DNA of 64,000 nucleotides, from the NCBI RefSeq assembly GCF_006539945.1, contig NZ_BJNZ01000005.1, forward strand, positions 62,001-126,000, written 5' to 3'. This DNA is from Cellulosimicrobium cellulans. GTDB taxonomy: Bacteria; Actinomycetota; Actinomycetes; Actinomycetales; Cellulomonadaceae. Positions 21,272 to 32,248 of this stretch are shown here, in pieces. Below the pieces are notes generated by a model. That model was not told the DNA's origin, did not search any database, and was given only the letters and a program-made list of their open reading frames with translations. The position numbers were made by a program, and so were the translations under genes. The number at the start of each line of letters is the position of its first letter. Positions within the stretch are counted from its first letter, which is position 1.

Positions 21272-22108
21272 ATGAGCGACACGGTGCGTGACCAGGGTTC
21301 CGACGACGGCCTGCCCCAGGCCGGGACGGGGTACCGCAAGGGGCCGGTGCTGCTGCGCGGGGACCAGATCCCGCGTCAGACGACGGACCAGCGCCTCCTC
21401 GACACGGGGGGCAGCGCGGACTGGGTCCACTCGGACCCGTGGCGCGTGATGCGCATCCAGAGCGAGTTCGTCGAGGGCTTCGGCGCGCTGGCGGAGGTCG
21501 GCCCGGCCGTGTCGGTGTTCGGGTCGGCGCGGACCAAGCAGGACCACCCGGACTACGCGCTCGCCGAGGACGTCGGCCGTCGCCTCGTCGACGAGGGCTT
21601 CGCCGTCATCACGGGCGGGGGCCCGGGCATCATGGAGGCGGCCAACAAGGGCGCGTCCGAGGCGGGCGGGCTGTCGATCGGTCTGGGCATCGAGCTCCCG
21701 TTCGAGCAGGGCATGAACCGGTACGTGAACCTCGGCGTGAACTTCCGCTACTTCTTCGCCCGCAAGACGATGTTCGTCAAGTACGCGCAGGGCTTCGTCG
21801 TCCTGCCGGGCGGGTTCGGCACGTTCGACGAGCTGTTCGAGGCCCTCACGCTCGTCCAGACGCACAAGATCACCGAGTTCCCGGTGGCGCTCGTCGGCAC
21901 GGACTACTGGAGCGGGCTGCTCGAGTGGGCCCGCACGGCGGTCGCAGGACGCGGCATGATCAGCGCGCACGACCTCGACCTCGTCCACCTGTGCGACGAC
22001 CCCGCCGAGGCCGTCGAGTACGTGTGCGACCGCGGTGCCGAGCTGCGCGCCGAGGAGCTCGAGGCCACCGAGGAGCTCGCCCGGGCGCAGGCCGGCGACG
22101 CGAGCTGA
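21272..22108 (+). CDS. LOG-family (TIGR00730) Rossmann-fold protein
   Basis: 278-residue lysine-decarboxylase-like (LOG) protein; characterised members are cytokinin-type nucleotide phosphoribohydrolases, and bacterial ones cleave nucleoside monophosphates. Seen: [35 protein letters not shown], and the hallmark [20 protein letters not shown]-terminal 60 residues ([20 protein letters not shown]) are conserved in the actinobacterial form such as Rv1205. ATG 21272 is preferred over GTG 21266 because of the promoter spacing. Physiological substrate unknown. Confidence 0.9.
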   Translation: MSDTVRDQGSDDGLPQAGTGYRKGPVLLRGDQIPRQTTDQRLLDTGGSADWVHSDPWRVMRIQSEFVEGFGALAEVGPAVSVFGSARTKQDHPDYALAEDVGRRLVDEGFAVITGGGPGIMEAANKGASEAGGLSIGLGIELPFEQGMNRYVNLGVNFRYFFARKTMFVKYAQGFVVLPGGFGTFDELFEALTLVQTHKITEFPVALVGTDYWSGLLEWARTAVAGRGMISAHDLDLVHLCDDPAEAVEYVCDRGAELRAEELEATEELARAQAGDAS

Positions 22109-22121
22109 GGGCCGCGGCGCG

Positions 22122-23105
22122 ATGACCTCACCCGGCCCCGCGCCCGGGGAGTCGTCGGGCGGGCACCCCGACGACGCACCCGTGCCGCTGCCTCCTCTCG
22201 GGGTCCCCCCTCGCGGTACGTCTCTCGTGCTGCGCGGACGGGTCCTCGAGCGGCCCGCGGTGATGGCGATCGTCAACCGCACCGACGACTCGTTCTACGC
22301 GGGCGCGCGCCAGCTCGACGACCGGGAGGCGCTCGCCGCGGTCGAGCGCGCGGTCGTCCAGGGCGCCGAGATCCTCGACGTGGGGGGAGTGCGGGCCGGC
22401 GTCGGTCCCGTGGTGACGCCCGACGCGGAGGTGCGTCGTGTCGTGCCCTTCGTCGAACGGGTGCGCGCCGAGTTCCCCGACCTGCTCGTGAGCGTCGACA
22501 CGTGGCGGGCCGAGGTGGCGCACGAGGCGGCGCTCGCGGGTGCCGACCTCATCAACGACACGTGGGCGGGCCACGACCCGCGCCTGGTCGAGGTCGCCGG
22601 CGAGCACGGCGTCGGTGTCGTGTGCTCCCACACGGGGGGTGCGACGCCCCGCACCGACCCGTTCCGCGTCGCGTATCCCGCCCGGCCTGGTGCCGCGGAC
22701 CCGCGCGACGGCGTCGTCCAGGACGTGGTGGCGACCCTCCGGGCGGCGGCCGAGCGGGCGGTCGCGTGCGGGGTCCCGCGGGCGTCGGTCCTCGTCGACC
22801 CCACGCACGACTTCGGCAAGAACACGTGGCACTCCCTGCACCTCCTGCGTCGGACCGAGGTCCTCGCAGACCTCGGTTTCCCGCTCCTCATGGCGCTGTC
22901 CCGCAAGGACTTCGTGGGAGAGACGCTCGACCTCCCGGCCGACGAGCGGCTGGAGGGCACGCTCGCCGCCACGGCCGTCGCCGCGTGGCTCGGCGCGCGC
23001 GTCTTCCGCGCGCACGACGTCGCGGCGACCCGGCGCGTCCTGGACCTGGTCGCCGCGGTGCGCGACGAGACCCCTCCGGCGGCCGCCCTGCGGGGCCTCG
23101 CGTGA
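22122..23105 (+). CDS. folP2: FolP2-type dihydropteroate synthase homologue
   Basis: TIM-barrel protein of 327 residues, orthologous by pattern to M. tuberculosis Rv1207. Seen: VMAIVNRTDDSFYAGARQLD, GAEILDVGGVRAGVGP, SVDTWRAEVAHEAALAGADL, LINDTWAGHDPRLVEVAGEH, DPTHDFGKNTWHSLHLLRRT. True DHPS enzymes have a conserved Ser/Thr-Arg-Pro after the glycines where this reads GGVRAG, and the mycobacterial FolP2 is reported to lack DHPS activity; folate synthesis is therefore doubtful. ATG 22122 follows GAGGG by 11 bases. The next gene overlaps by GTGA. Confidence 0.85.
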   Translation: MTSPGPAPGESSGGHPDDAPVPLPPLGVPPRGTSLVLRGRVLERPAVMAIVNRTDDSFYAGARQLDDREALAAVERAVVQGAEILDVGGVRAGVGPVVTPDAEVRRVVPFVERVRAEFPDLLVSVDTWRAEVAHEAALAGADLINDTWAGHDPRLVEVAGEHGVGVVCSHTGGATPRTDPFRVAYPARPGAADPRDGVVQDVVATLRAAAERAVACGVPRASVLVDPTHDFGKNTWHSLHLLRRTEVLADLGFPLLMALSRKDFVGETLDLPADERLEGTLAATAVAAWLGARVFRAHDVAATRRVLDLVAAVRDETPPAAALRGLA

Positions 23106-24319
23106 CCACGCGGCGCGCCGTGGCCGGGCCGGGCGAGCGTCCGCGGCTGATGCGTCCGACCTCCTGGCCGTGGTGGGCGCAGGTCCTCGCGGTGTACGGT
23201 CTCGCGCGCGCGGTGAGCGCGGTGATCCTCCTCGTCGTCGCGAGGTCCCAGGAGGCGAACCCCTGGACGGACGCCGCGCCGTCGTACCTGCCGTACGTCG
23301 CGCGCATGTGGGACGCGAGCTGGTACGAGCAGATCTACGCGTCCGGCTACCCCGACACGCTCCCCGTGGGTCCCGACGGCGCCGTCGAGCAGAACGTCTG
23401 GGCGTTCTTCCCGCTCTTCCCGGCGCTCGTCCGTGCCCTCGACGCCGTCACCGGACTGGGGTGGGACGTGCTCGCGCCCACGGTCGCGCTCGCGTGCGGC
23501 GCCGGCGCCGTCCTCGTGATCCACCGGCTGGTCGCGACGGCGGGCGCCGCGGCCGTCGAGCGCCGGCCGGGCCTGCCGCTGGCGACCGTCCTGCTCGTGA
23601 GCGTCTTCCCGTCCAGCCCCGTCCTCCAGGTCGCGTACACGGAGTCCCTCGCGCTCCTCCTCGTGGCGTCCGCGCTCCTGCTGCTGGCGCGGCGCCGCTA
23701 CGGGTGGGCGGCGCTCGTGGTCGTCCTCCTCGGCTTCTCCCGCGCCGTCGCGCTGCCGATGGCGGCGGTCGTCCTGTGGCACGGGATCGTCCGGTGGCGC
23801 CGGGGCGACCTGCGCGGGCCCGACGCCGCGCGGGTGGGCGGTCTCCTCGCCGTCGCCCTGGCGAGCGGCTTCGTGTGGCCGTGGGCGTGCAGCGTCGTCA
23901 CGGGCGTGCACCAGGGGTACTTCCGCACGCAGGAGGCGTGGCGCGGGGGAGCGGAGTTCGTGCCGTTCGTCCCGTGGGTCGACGTGTCGCGCTGGCTGAT
24001 GGGCGACGCCGGCCCGTGGGTCCTCGCGCTCGTGCTGCTCGCGACGGCCGCCCTCGTGCTCAACCCCGTCGCGGCGCGGCTCGGGCCGGAGATGCACGCG
24101 TGGTCCGGCGCGTACCTGGCCTACCTGGTCGCGGCGATCCAGCCCGGCACGTCGCTCGTGCGGTTCCTGCTGCTCGCCTTCCCGCTCGCGGCCGTGACCG
24201 TCGGGTGGACGCGGTCTCGCCTGTGGCTGGCGGCCATGACCCTCGCCGGCGTCGCGGGTCAGGTGTGGTGGGTGTGGTCGCTGTGGCGGCTCGTCCCGCC
24301 CTCCGGCTGGCCGCCGTGA
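23102..24319 (+). CDS. PIG-V-like GT-C membrane glycosyltransferase
   Basis: 405-residue polytopic membrane protein with about nine to ten helices. The extracytoplasmic motif MWDASWYEQIYASGY matches the WDxxWY signature of the PIG-V mannosyltransferase family, which uses polyprenyl-phosphate sugars; donor and acceptor are not known here. Also seen: NVWAFFPLFPALVRAL and AYTESLALLLVASALLLLARR. GTG start overlaps the folP2 stop as GTGA. In M. tuberculosis the place after folP2 holds gpgS; that gene is not here. Confidence 0.82.
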   Translation: MTTRRAVAGPGERPRLMRPTSWPWWAQVLAVYGLARAVSAVILLVVARSQEANPWTDAAPSYLPYVARMWDASWYEQIYASGYPDTLPVGPDGAVEQNVWAFFPLFPALVRALDAVTGLGWDVLAPTVALACGAGAVLVIHRLVATAGAAAVERRPGLPLATVLLVSVFPSSPVLQVAYTESLALLLVASALLLLARRRYGWAALVVVLLGFSRAVALPMAAVVLWHGIVRWRRGDLRGPDAARVGGLLAVALASGFVWPWACSVVTGVHQGYFRTQEAWRGGAEFVPFVPWVDVSRWLMGDAGPWVLALVLLATAALVLNPVAARLGPEMHAWSGAYLAYLVAAIQPGTSLVRFLLLAFPLAAVTVGWTRSRLWLAAMTLAGVAGQVWWVWSLWRLVPPSGWPP

Positions 24320-24351
24320 CCCGGACGCCCGGGATGTCGGTACGGGTGAAC

Positions 24352-24357
24352 TAGACT
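24352..24357 (+). promoter_or_regulatory. Candidate -10 box of the DUF3117 gene
   Basis: TAGACT, with a leader of about 75 bases that includes a GC-rich stem (24371-24376 with 24379-24384, arms GTCCGA/TCGGAC). Confidence 0.4.
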
Positions 24358-24439
24358 GTCCTCGGGCGTCGTCCGAGGTCGGACGCCCCTCCTCGCGCGT
24401 GCGGGGTGGACTCGGGACAACGGAAATGGAGTGCCATCG

Positions 24440-24607
24440 ATGGCTGCGATGAAGCCGCGGACGGGTGACGGGCCGCTGGAGGTCACCAAGGAAGGGCGAG
24501 GCATCGTCATGCGGGTCCCGCTCGAGGGTGGCGGACGTCTGGTGGTCGAGCTCAACGCGACCGAGGCCAGCGAGCTGGGTGAGGCGCTCCAGGCCGTGGT
24601 GGGCTGA
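24440..24607 (+). CDS. DUF3117 small conserved protein
   Basis: 55-residue protein almost invariant in actinobacteria (M. tuberculosis Rv1211 is one). Seen: MAAMKPRTGDGPLEVTKEG, then RGIVMRVPLEGGGRLVVEL and the helix ASELGEALQAVVG. Length and sequence match the family exactly. Function unknown. ATG 24440; the only purine-rich stretch upstream is AATGGAG. The pepA frame begins at the base after its stop. Confidence 0.95.
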   Translation: MAAMKPRTGDGPLEVTKEGRGIVMRVPLEGGGRLVVELNATEASELGEALQAVVG

Positions 24608-26230
24608 TTGCCCGCACGTGAGCGCCGGACCTCCGGTCTCCCCGGGCTGCCCCGCACGCTGCCCGAGGTGGTCGGTGCCCGGGGCGCTCTGAGCGACACG
24701 GCACTCCTCGACGACGCGCAGGTCGACGCGGTCGTCGTGGCCGTCGCGCCTCCGCGCGAGGCCGAGGACGGGCTGCAGCCGCGTGCTGGCACCGTCGACG
24801 CGACCGTGCGGTACGGCGTCGACCTCGCGGAGCTCGCCGAGCGGGCGGGCGGGCGGGGCTTTCGTGGCGCGTCCGGCGAGGTCGTGCGCGTCGACCTGCC
24901 GCGCGCGCACGCCGGGTCTGGCGCTCGCCTCCCGTGGGCGGGCCTACCACCGCGGCTCCTGCTGCTCGGGGTCGGGAACGGCACGGCGGCGGAGCTCCGG
25001 CGCGCCGGTGCGGCACTCGCCCGGGCGTCGCGCGGGCTCGAGCGCGTCGTCAGCGCCGCGACCGCCGGCTCCGGTCCCGCTGAGGTCCGCGCCTTCGTCG
25101 AGGGTTACCTCCTCGCCGCGTACGACCAGCCTCGGCAGACCGAGTCCTCCGCGGCTCCGTCCGACGCGGCCGCGGAGCAGCTCGTCCTGCTCGCACCCGA
25201 GGACCGGCCCGACGTCACGGCGCCGATCGAGGCCGCGCACCGCGCCGCGGCAGCGACCTGGCTGGTCCGCGACCTCGCCAACGTGCCGTCCGACGTCAAG
25301 GACCCGGCGTGGTTCGCCGACCGCGCGGTCGAGCTGGCCGACGCGTTCGGGCTCGACACGGCCGTCCGCGGCCCCGCCGAGCTCGGCACGGAGGGCTTCG
25401 GGGCGATCCTGGCCGTGGGGGCGGGCTCCGCACGACCGCCGCGCCTCGTGACCGTCACCTACGACCCGGCGGACCACGGAGTCCTCCCGGCGGGCGCCGA
25501 CGTCCGGCACGTCGTCGTCGTCGGCAAGGGCATCACGTACGACACCGGCGGACTCTCCATCAAGCCGCGCGAGGCGATGGTGCCGATGAAGACCGACATG
25601 GCGGGCGCGGCGGTCGCGCTCGCGGTCGTGCTCGGCGCCGCCCGCGCCCGCTCCCACCGTCGGGTCACCGCAGTGCTCCCGCTGGCCGAGAACCACGTGG
25701 GCGGCGCCTCGTACCGCCCGGGGGACGTGCTGCGCACCTGGTCGGGCCGGACGGTCGAGGTGGCGAACACCGACGCGGAGGGCCGCCTCGTCCTCGCCGA
25801 CGCCATCGCGTACGCCGTGGCCGAGCTCGCACCCGACGTGCTCGTCGACGTCGCGACCCTCACCGGCGCGGCGAGCCTCGGCCTGGGCCGCGGGCACGGC
25901 GCCCTGTTCGCGACGGACGACGCCGTCGCCGACGCCCTGGAGGACGCCGCGCTCTCCACCGGCGAGCGGGTGTGGCGCATGCCGCTCGTCGAGGACTACG
26001 TGGGCGTGCTGCGCTCCGACGTCGCCGACCTCCGGCACGTGCCCGTCGAGAGCCCGGGCGGCGGCTCGATCACGGCCGCGCTGTTCCTGCGCGAGTTCGT
26101 CGGGGACGTGCCCTGGGCGCACCTCGACGTCGCCGGCCCAGCACGGGCGACCGCCGACCGGCACGAGGTCGTCGCCGGGGCCACCGGATACGGTGCCAGG
26201 CTCCTGCTCGAGGCGCTCGACCGGCTCTGA
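24608..26230 (+). CDS. pepA: Leucyl aminopeptidase, M17
   Basis: Cytosolic zinc/manganese aminopeptidase removing N-terminal residues. 540 residues: an N-terminal alpha/beta domain and a catalytic C-terminal domain with KGITYDTGGLSIKPR, MKTDMAGAAVALAVV and NTDAEGRLVLADAI carrying the metal ligands and the catalytic Lys/Arg. The start is uncertain: TTG 24608 immediately follows the DUF3117 stop, and GTG 24667 is an alternative. Convergent with the methyltransferase gene; a weak 6-bp hairpin lies in the 30-base gap. Confidence 0.94.
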   Translation: MPARERRTSGLPGLPRTLPEVVGARGALSDTALLDDAQVDAVVVAVAPPREAEDGLQPRAGTVDATVRYGVDLAELAERAGGRGFRGASGEVVRVDLPRAHAGSGARLPWAGLPPRLLLLGVGNGTAAELRRAGAALARASRGLERVVSAATAGSGPAEVRAFVEGYLLAAYDQPRQTESSAAPSDAAAEQLVLLAPEDRPDVTAPIEAAHRAAAATWLVRDLANVPSDVKDPAWFADRAVELADAFGLDTAVRGPAELGTEGFGAILAVGAGSARPPRLVTVTYDPADHGVLPAGADVRHVVVVGKGITYDTGGLSIKPREAMVPMKTDMAGAAVALAVVLGAARARSHRRVTAVLPLAENHVGGASYRPGDVLRTWSGRTVEVANTDAEGRLVLADAIAYAVAELAPDVLVDVATLTGAASLGLGRGHGALFATDDAVADALEDAALSTGERVWRMPLVEDYVGVLRSDVADLRHVPVESPGGGSITAALFLREFVGDVPWAHLDVAGPARATADRHEVVAGATGYGARLLLEALDRL

Positions 26231-26260
26231 CCGTCGAGTCCCCTCGCCCGCCGGGACTTC

Positions 26261-26914
26261 TCAGCGGCGCACGGCGAGCAGGAGGCCGTCGCCGCTCGGG
26301 AGCAGCGCGGGCAGCACGCGCTCGTCCGACCGCAGCGACCGGCCGACCTCGCGGACGATCGTCGTCACCTCGTCGCGTCGCGCCGGGTCGGCGACCCGGT
26401 CGTGCGACAGCGCGCCGTCGACCGCGAGCACGCCGCCCGGGCGCAGCAGGCGCAGGCCCTGCTCGACGTACTCGGGGTAGCTGTGCTTGTCCGCGCCCAC
26501 GAGGACGAGGTCGTAGGCGCCGTCGGTGAGCCGGGGAAGGACCTCGCTCGCGCGACCCGGGATGGTGCGGGTCCGCGCCGAGGGCACGCCCTCCTCCGCG
26601 AAGGCCTCCTTGGCCGCGCGCTGGTGCTCGACCTCGACGTCGATGGTCGTCAGCACGCCGTCGGCCGGCATGCCGCGCAGGAGCCAGAGCGACGCCACGC
26701 CCGTGCCGGTGCCGATCTCGACCACCGCGCGGGCGGCCAGCGACGCCGCGAGCACCTGGAGCACCGCCCCCACGCCGGGGAGCACCGTCGGGCAGCCGAG
26801 CTCGGCTGCCCGGTCGCGCGCACGCAGGAGGACCTCGTCCTCGGGGACGAACTCCTCGCTGTACACCCAGCTCGCGGCCTTCGCGCTGCGGTGGGTGCCG
26901 ACGTCGCTGGTGAT
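26261..26914 (-). CDS. O-methyltransferase, SAM-dependent
   Basis: 217-residue class I methyltransferase of the Rv1220c type, always next to sigE in actinobacteria. Seen: SAM motif [75 protein letters not shown]. Start: there is no ATG, GTG or TTG between about 27100 and the GTG inside the conserved WVYSEEF. A perfect AGGAGG (26925-26920) sits five bases before ATC 26914, and this gives the expected N-terminus (M/I)[20 protein letters not shown] therefore propose an ATC start. Substrate unknown. Confidence 0.85.
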   Translation of the reverse strand: MTSDVGTHRSAKAASWVYSEEFVPEDEVLLRARDRAAELGCPTVLPGVGAVLQVLAASLAARAVVEIGTGTGVASLWLLRGMPADGVLTTIDVEVEHQRAAKEAFAEEGVPSARTRTIPGRASEVLPRLTDGAYDLVLVGADKHSYPEYVEQGLRLLRPGGVLAVDGALSHDRVADPARRDEVTTIVREVGRSLRSDERVLPALLPSGDGLLLAVRR

Positions 26915-27077
26915 CGGTGCCTCCTGGTGGTCCGTCGTCCGCGCGTGCGGCCCGGGGACGGTTCCCCGGCGGGTGCGCTGTCTCGGATCGTACCCGCCCC
27001 CTCCCACGGCGGCCCGCTCCCGCGCCGCGCGTGTGTGCACGGGCCGTGGACGTCGCGCGCACGTCCCGCGCGAGAGG

Positions 27078-27103
27078 GGAACACCGGGAGGGTGCCGGGC
27101 GTT
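27078..27103 (+). promoter_or_regulatory. ECF-type promoter before sigE
   Basis: GGAAC (27078-27082) and CGTT (27100-27103) separated by 17 bases, the form recognised by SigE-like ECF sigma factors. CGTT ends 11 bases before sigE ATG, so transcription would begin almost at the start codon. Confidence 0.55.
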
Positions 27104-27114
27104 CTTCTGGGACG

Positions 27115-27741
27115 ATGGACGACGTGGACGACGCACGACCAAGGACGAGCACGCACGGGACGCACGACGGGAGCGCGTGGGTCCCGCCGTCGTGGGACGA
27201 GATCGTCCGCGAGCACTCGGCGCGCGTGTACCGGCTCGCGTACCGCCTGACCGGGAACCGGCACGACGCCGAGGACCTCACGCAGGAGACGTTCGTCCGG
27301 GTGTTCCGCTCGCTGTCGAGCTACACCCCCGGCACGTTCGAGGGCTGGCTGCACCGCATCACGACCAACCTCTTCCTCGACCAGGTCCGGCGCAAGCAGC
27401 GCATCCGCATGGAGGCCATGGGCGACGACGACGGGCAGTACCCGGCCCGTTCCGAGGCCCAGCCGGAGCGCGGCTTCGAGCACGCCAACCTCGACCACGA
27501 CGTCCAGCGCGCGCTCGACGCGCTCTCGCCCGAGTACCGGGCCGCCGTCGTGCTGTGCGACATCGAGGGCCTGTCCTACGAGGAGATCGCCGTGACGCTG
27601 GGGATCAAGCTCGGCACGGTCCGCTCCCGCATCCACCGCGCGCGGTCCCAGCTCCGCGCCGCGCTGCCGCACCGCGACCCCGCGGACCGCCCGGCCTCGG
27701 ACGACGTCCCGACGCCCGTGGCCGCCCGGGGGGTGGCGTGA
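27115..27741 (+). CDS. sigE: ECF sigma factor SigE
   Basis: RNA polymerase sigma factor for envelope stress. 208 residues. Seen: region 2 [55 protein letters not shown]; region 4 [35 protein letters not shown]. Near identity to mycobacterial SigE in region 2.3-2.4, plus the rseA-htrA-tatB neighbourhood, fixes the assignment. ATG 27115 agrees with the family; its own ECF-type promoter suggests autoregulation. rseA overlaps by GTGA. Confidence 0.95.
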   Translation: MDDVDDARPRTSTHGTHDGSAWVPPSWDEIVREHSARVYRLAYRLTGNRHDAEDLTQETFVRVFRSLSSYTPGTFEGWLHRITTNLFLDQVRRKQRIRMEAMGDDDGQYPARSEAQPERGFEHANLDHDVQRALDALSPEYRAAVVLCDIEGLSYEEIAVTLGIKLGTVRSRIHRARSQLRAALPHRDPADRPASDDVPTPVAARGVA

Positions 27742-28697
27742 CGCACCTCGGCTCCCGCCTCTCCGCGCTCGTCGACGGGCAGCTCACGCCCGCCGAGGCG
27801 GAGCGTGCCCTCGAGCACGTGGCGTGCTGCCCGCGGTGCGCCGCCGAGCTGTCGGCGGCGCGCGCCGCCCGGCGGGCCCTGAGCAGCGCCGGCCCGGTCG
27901 AGCCCGCGCCCGACCTCGCGGCCCGCCTGCTCGCCCTGTCGGCCCAGATCCCCTCGACCGACGGCGACCCGCTCCGCTCGGCGCCCGTGACGGGCGACCC
28001 CTGGGCGCAGCCGGTCACTCTCCCTCGCGGTGCGTGGAGCGGGGAGGTGCGCCGGGGAGCGGTGCGTCGCCGGGTCGTCGGCCTCGTCGTCGGAGGGGTC
28101 GGCGTCGCGGCGGTCGGCCTCTTCGCGCTGGGGGAGAGCCCGCTCGTCACCCCCGAGCTCCACCGCAGCGACCCGCTCAGCGTGCTGGCGCAGGCCGCGC
28201 CCCGGGCCACCGGGGCGCTCGTCGTGGGAGGGGTGCGCACCGCGGACCAGGCTGAGGGCGACGGGGCCGCTCTCGACGGCGCCGCGGCGCTCGCGGCGCT
28301 CGACGCCCAGGGCTGGACCTGCCCCACGGCACTCCCGGAGGGCTTCAGCGTGGTCGACGTCCGGGACGACGCCGTGCGGGGCATCGTCGAGATCGACCTC
28401 GAGGCGCCGGGCGGCGAGGCCGTCGTCCGCGAGCAGTCGGGTCTCCTGGACACCGCCGCGCTCGCGGGCGGGGAGGCGTGGGACGTCGGCGACCGCCGGG
28501 TGCACGTGCTGTCCGAGGAGCCGTGGCACGTGGTCTGGCAGTCCGGCGACACGGTGATCGACGTCGTCGCCGACACGGAGCAGGAGACGCTCGCCGCCCT
28601 CGTGGCGGCCTTCCCGGCACGTGACTACGATGCCGGGGTCCCGGCGCGCATCTCCCGGGGCTGGACGACCATGACAGGAGCGCTCGGCACCTCATGA
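27738..28697 (+). CDS. rseA: Anti-sigma factor RseA (zinc-finger type)
   Basis: Binds and holds SigE until envelope stress. 319 residues. Seen: N-terminal ZAS motif with H27, C31 and C34 in EHVACCPRC, a transmembrane helix [19 protein letters not shown] (about 115-133), and an extracytoplasmic C-terminal domain of about 180 residues. M. tuberculosis RseA is shorter and largely cytosolic; the long outer domain here suggests sensing or cleavage outside the membrane (inference). GTGA overlap with sigE and ATGA overlap with htrA. Confidence 0.9.
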   Translation: MTHLGSRLSALVDGQLTPAEAERALEHVACCPRCAAELSAARAARRALSSAGPVEPAPDLAARLLALSAQIPSTDGDPLRSAPVTGDPWAQPVTLPRGAWSGEVRRGAVRRRVVGLVVGGVGVAAVGLFALGESPLVTPELHRSDPLSVLAQAAPRATGALVVGGVRTADQAEGDGAALDGAAALAALDAQGWTCPTALPEGFSVVDVRDDAVRGIVEIDLEAPGGEAVVREQSGLLDTAALAGGEAWDVGDRRVHVLSEEPWHVVWQSGDTVIDVVADTEQETLAALVAAFPARDYDAGVPARISRGWTTMTGALGTS

Positions 28698-30157
28698 CCG
28701 ACCCCCAGACCGGCCCTCAGACCGGCCCGGAGCACGCCGGGGCGCCCGACGCCGCGCGGAACCCGTTCGCACCGCCCTCCGCGTACCGCAGCGTGCCGCC
28801 CGTCCCGCCGTCGGCACCGGTCGGCCCCGGCCCGGTCCCGCCCCCGCCGGGGGCGACCGTCCCGCCCTCGAGCGTGGCCCCGCAGCCGTCGCCGGCCCCC
28901 GCCCCGGCCGCGGTACCGGCTGGCGCGCCGGGGCACGCAGACCCGTGGCAGACCCTGCGTGCGTTCGGCGAGCCCGAGCCGCCGTCGGCGCCGACGCGAC
29001 CCGGCGGGTCGGTCGACCCGACGCTCGTCGGGGTCCCGCGCGGCGCTGCCGGCCCGCCGTCCGGGCGTGGGCTGCGTCCCGCCGTGGTGGCCGGAGTCGC
29101 CGTGCTCGCCCTCGTGGCGGGCGCGCTCGGCGGCGTCGCGGCCGACCGGCTCCTTGGGCAGGACTCGCCCGGCTCGTCCACGTCGGCCCTGCCCCCCGCC
29201 AGCGTCGAGCCGGGCGCGGACCGCCCCGCGGGCTCGGTGGCGGACATCGCCGCCACGGTGCTGCCGAGCGTCGTCTCGCTCCAGGTCCGCGGGAGCGACG
29301 GCGTCGCCACGGGGTCCGGCTTCGTCCTCCGCGAGGACGGGTACATCCTCACGAACAACCACGTGGTCGCGTCGGCCGCCGAGGGCGGGGACGTCGTCGT
29401 GCTGTTCTCCGACGGGCACGAGAGCCCGGCGGAGCTGGTCGGGCGGACCGTCGACTACGACCTCGCGGTGGTCAAGGTCGAGGACACGGGGCTCACGCCG
29501 CTCGCGCTCGGCGACTCCGACGGCGTCGTCGTCGGGGACCCCGTGGTCGCCGTCGGTGCCCCGCTGGGCCTCAACGGGACCGTCACCACGGGCATCATCA
29601 GCGCGCTCAACCGGCCGGTCCAGGCCGGCGCCGCGGCTGAGACCGCGTTCATCAACGCGATCCAGACCGACGCGGCGATCAACCCCGGCAACTCCGGAGG
29701 CCCGCTCGTCGACGGGCGCGGCGAGGTCGTGGGTATCAACTCCGCCATCGCCCAGCCGCCGGGCAGCCAGTCGGCGACCGGGAGCATCGGTCTCGGCTTC
29801 GCCATCCCGTCCAACCAGGCGCGCCGGACCGCGGAGCAGCTCATCGCCGACGGCGTCGCGACGTACCCGGTGATCGGCGTGCTGCTCGACCAGGGGTACC
29901 AGGGCGAGGGCGTGCAGGTCTCGACGCAGGCCCAGGCCGGGAACCCGGCGGTGACGCCCGACGGGCCGGCCGACGCCGCGGGGATCCGGCCGGGCGACGT
30001 GATCCTCTCCATCGACGACCGGCCCGTCACGGAGTCGGACGAGCTCATCGTCGCCATCCGGGCGAAGGCTCCGGGGGACGCCGTGACCCTGCGGGTCCGC
30101 ACGGGCGACCAGGAGCGCGACGTCCGCGTCGTCCTCGACGAGGCCACGAGCGAGTAG
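28694..30157 (+). CDS. htrA: HtrA/DegP-family serine protease
   Basis: Membrane-anchored extracytoplasmic quality-control protease. 487 residues: a Pro-rich cytoplasmic N-terminus (1-125), a helix PAVVAGVAVLALVAGALGGV, a trypsin-like domain with the triad His223 (ILTNNHVV), Asp256 (VDYDLAVVKV) and Ser334 (NPGNSGGPLVDG), and one C-terminal PDZ domain (GPADAAGIRPGDVILSIDD). ATGA overlap with rseA. In M. tuberculosis HtrA with PepD processes RseA in the SigE response. The TAG stop forms the start of the tatB -10 hexamer. Confidence 0.95.
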   Translation: MTDPQTGPQTGPEHAGAPDAARNPFAPPSAYRSVPPVPPSAPVGPGPVPPPPGATVPPSSVAPQPSPAPAPAAVPAGAPGHADPWQTLRAFGEPEPPSAPTRPGGSVDPTLVGVPRGAAGPPSGRGLRPAVVAGVAVLALVAGALGGVAADRLLGQDSPGSSTSALPPASVEPGADRPAGSVADIAATVLPSVVSLQVRGSDGVATGSGFVLREDGYILTNNHVVASAAEGGDVVVLFSDGHESPAELVGRTVDYDLAVVKVEDTGLTPLALGDSDGVVVGDPVVAVGAPLGLNGTVTTGIISALNRPVQAGAAAETAFINAIQTDAAINPGNSGGPLVDGRGEVVGINSAIAQPPGSQSATGSIGLGFAIPSNQARRTAEQLIADGVATYPVIGVLLDQGYQGEGVQVSTQAQAGNPAVTPDGPADAAGIRPGDVILSIDDRPVTESDELIVAIRAKAPGDAVTLRVRTGDQERDVRVVLDEATSE

Positions 30158-30160
30158 TCT
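30155..30160 (+). promoter_or_regulatory. -10 box TAGTCT overlapping the htrA stop
   Basis: TAGTCT includes the htrA TAG and lies six bases before the tatB GTG: leaderless layout. Confidence 0.55.
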
Positions 30161-30166
30161 GTCGGC

Positions 30167-30514
30167 GTGTTCGGGATCAACGGAGCCGAGTTCGTCGTGC
30201 TCCTCGTCGTGGCGGTCGTCGTCATCGGTCCTGAGCGCCTGCCGCGCTACGCGGAGCAGCTCGGGTCGTTCGTCCGGTCCGCCCGTGGGTACCTGCGGGA
30301 CGCGAAGGCCCGTGTGGACGCCGAGATCGGGGACGAGATCGGGGACGTCGACTGGTCGAAGCTCGACCCCCGCCAGTACGACCCGCGCCGGATCGTGCGC
30401 GAGGCGCTCCTCGACGACGAGCCACCGCGCGAGCGGGTCGCCCCGCCGCCTCCTCCGGCGCCGTCGTCCGCGCCCCGGGGGGGCGCTGCGCCGTTCGACG
30501 ACGAGGCCACCTGA
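30167..30514 (+). CDS. tatB: Sec-independent translocase subunit TatB
   Basis: Component of the twin-arginine translocation receptor complex with TatC. 115 residues: MFGINGAEFVVLLVVAVVVI helix, the hinge GPERLPRYAEQ, an amphipathic helix SFVRSARGYLRDAKARVDAE and a Pro-rich tail. The Glu in the helix (GAEF) marks TatB rather than TatA. Conserved after htrA in actinobacteria. GTG start. Confidence 0.93.
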   Translation: MFGINGAEFVVLLVVAVVVIGPERLPRYAEQLGSFVRSARGYLRDAKARVDAEIGDEIGDVDWSKLDPRQYDPRRIVREALLDDEPPRERVAPPPPPAPSSAPRGGAAPFDDEAT

Positions 30515-32238
<1,724 letters not shown>

Positions 32239-32248
32239 GGTTCGGGGC

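Noticed and set aside
26231-26260. AGTCCC-N10-GGGACT as a terminator between pepA and the methyltransferase gene
   Set aside because: Only six pairs with a ten-base loop; too weak to list as a feature.
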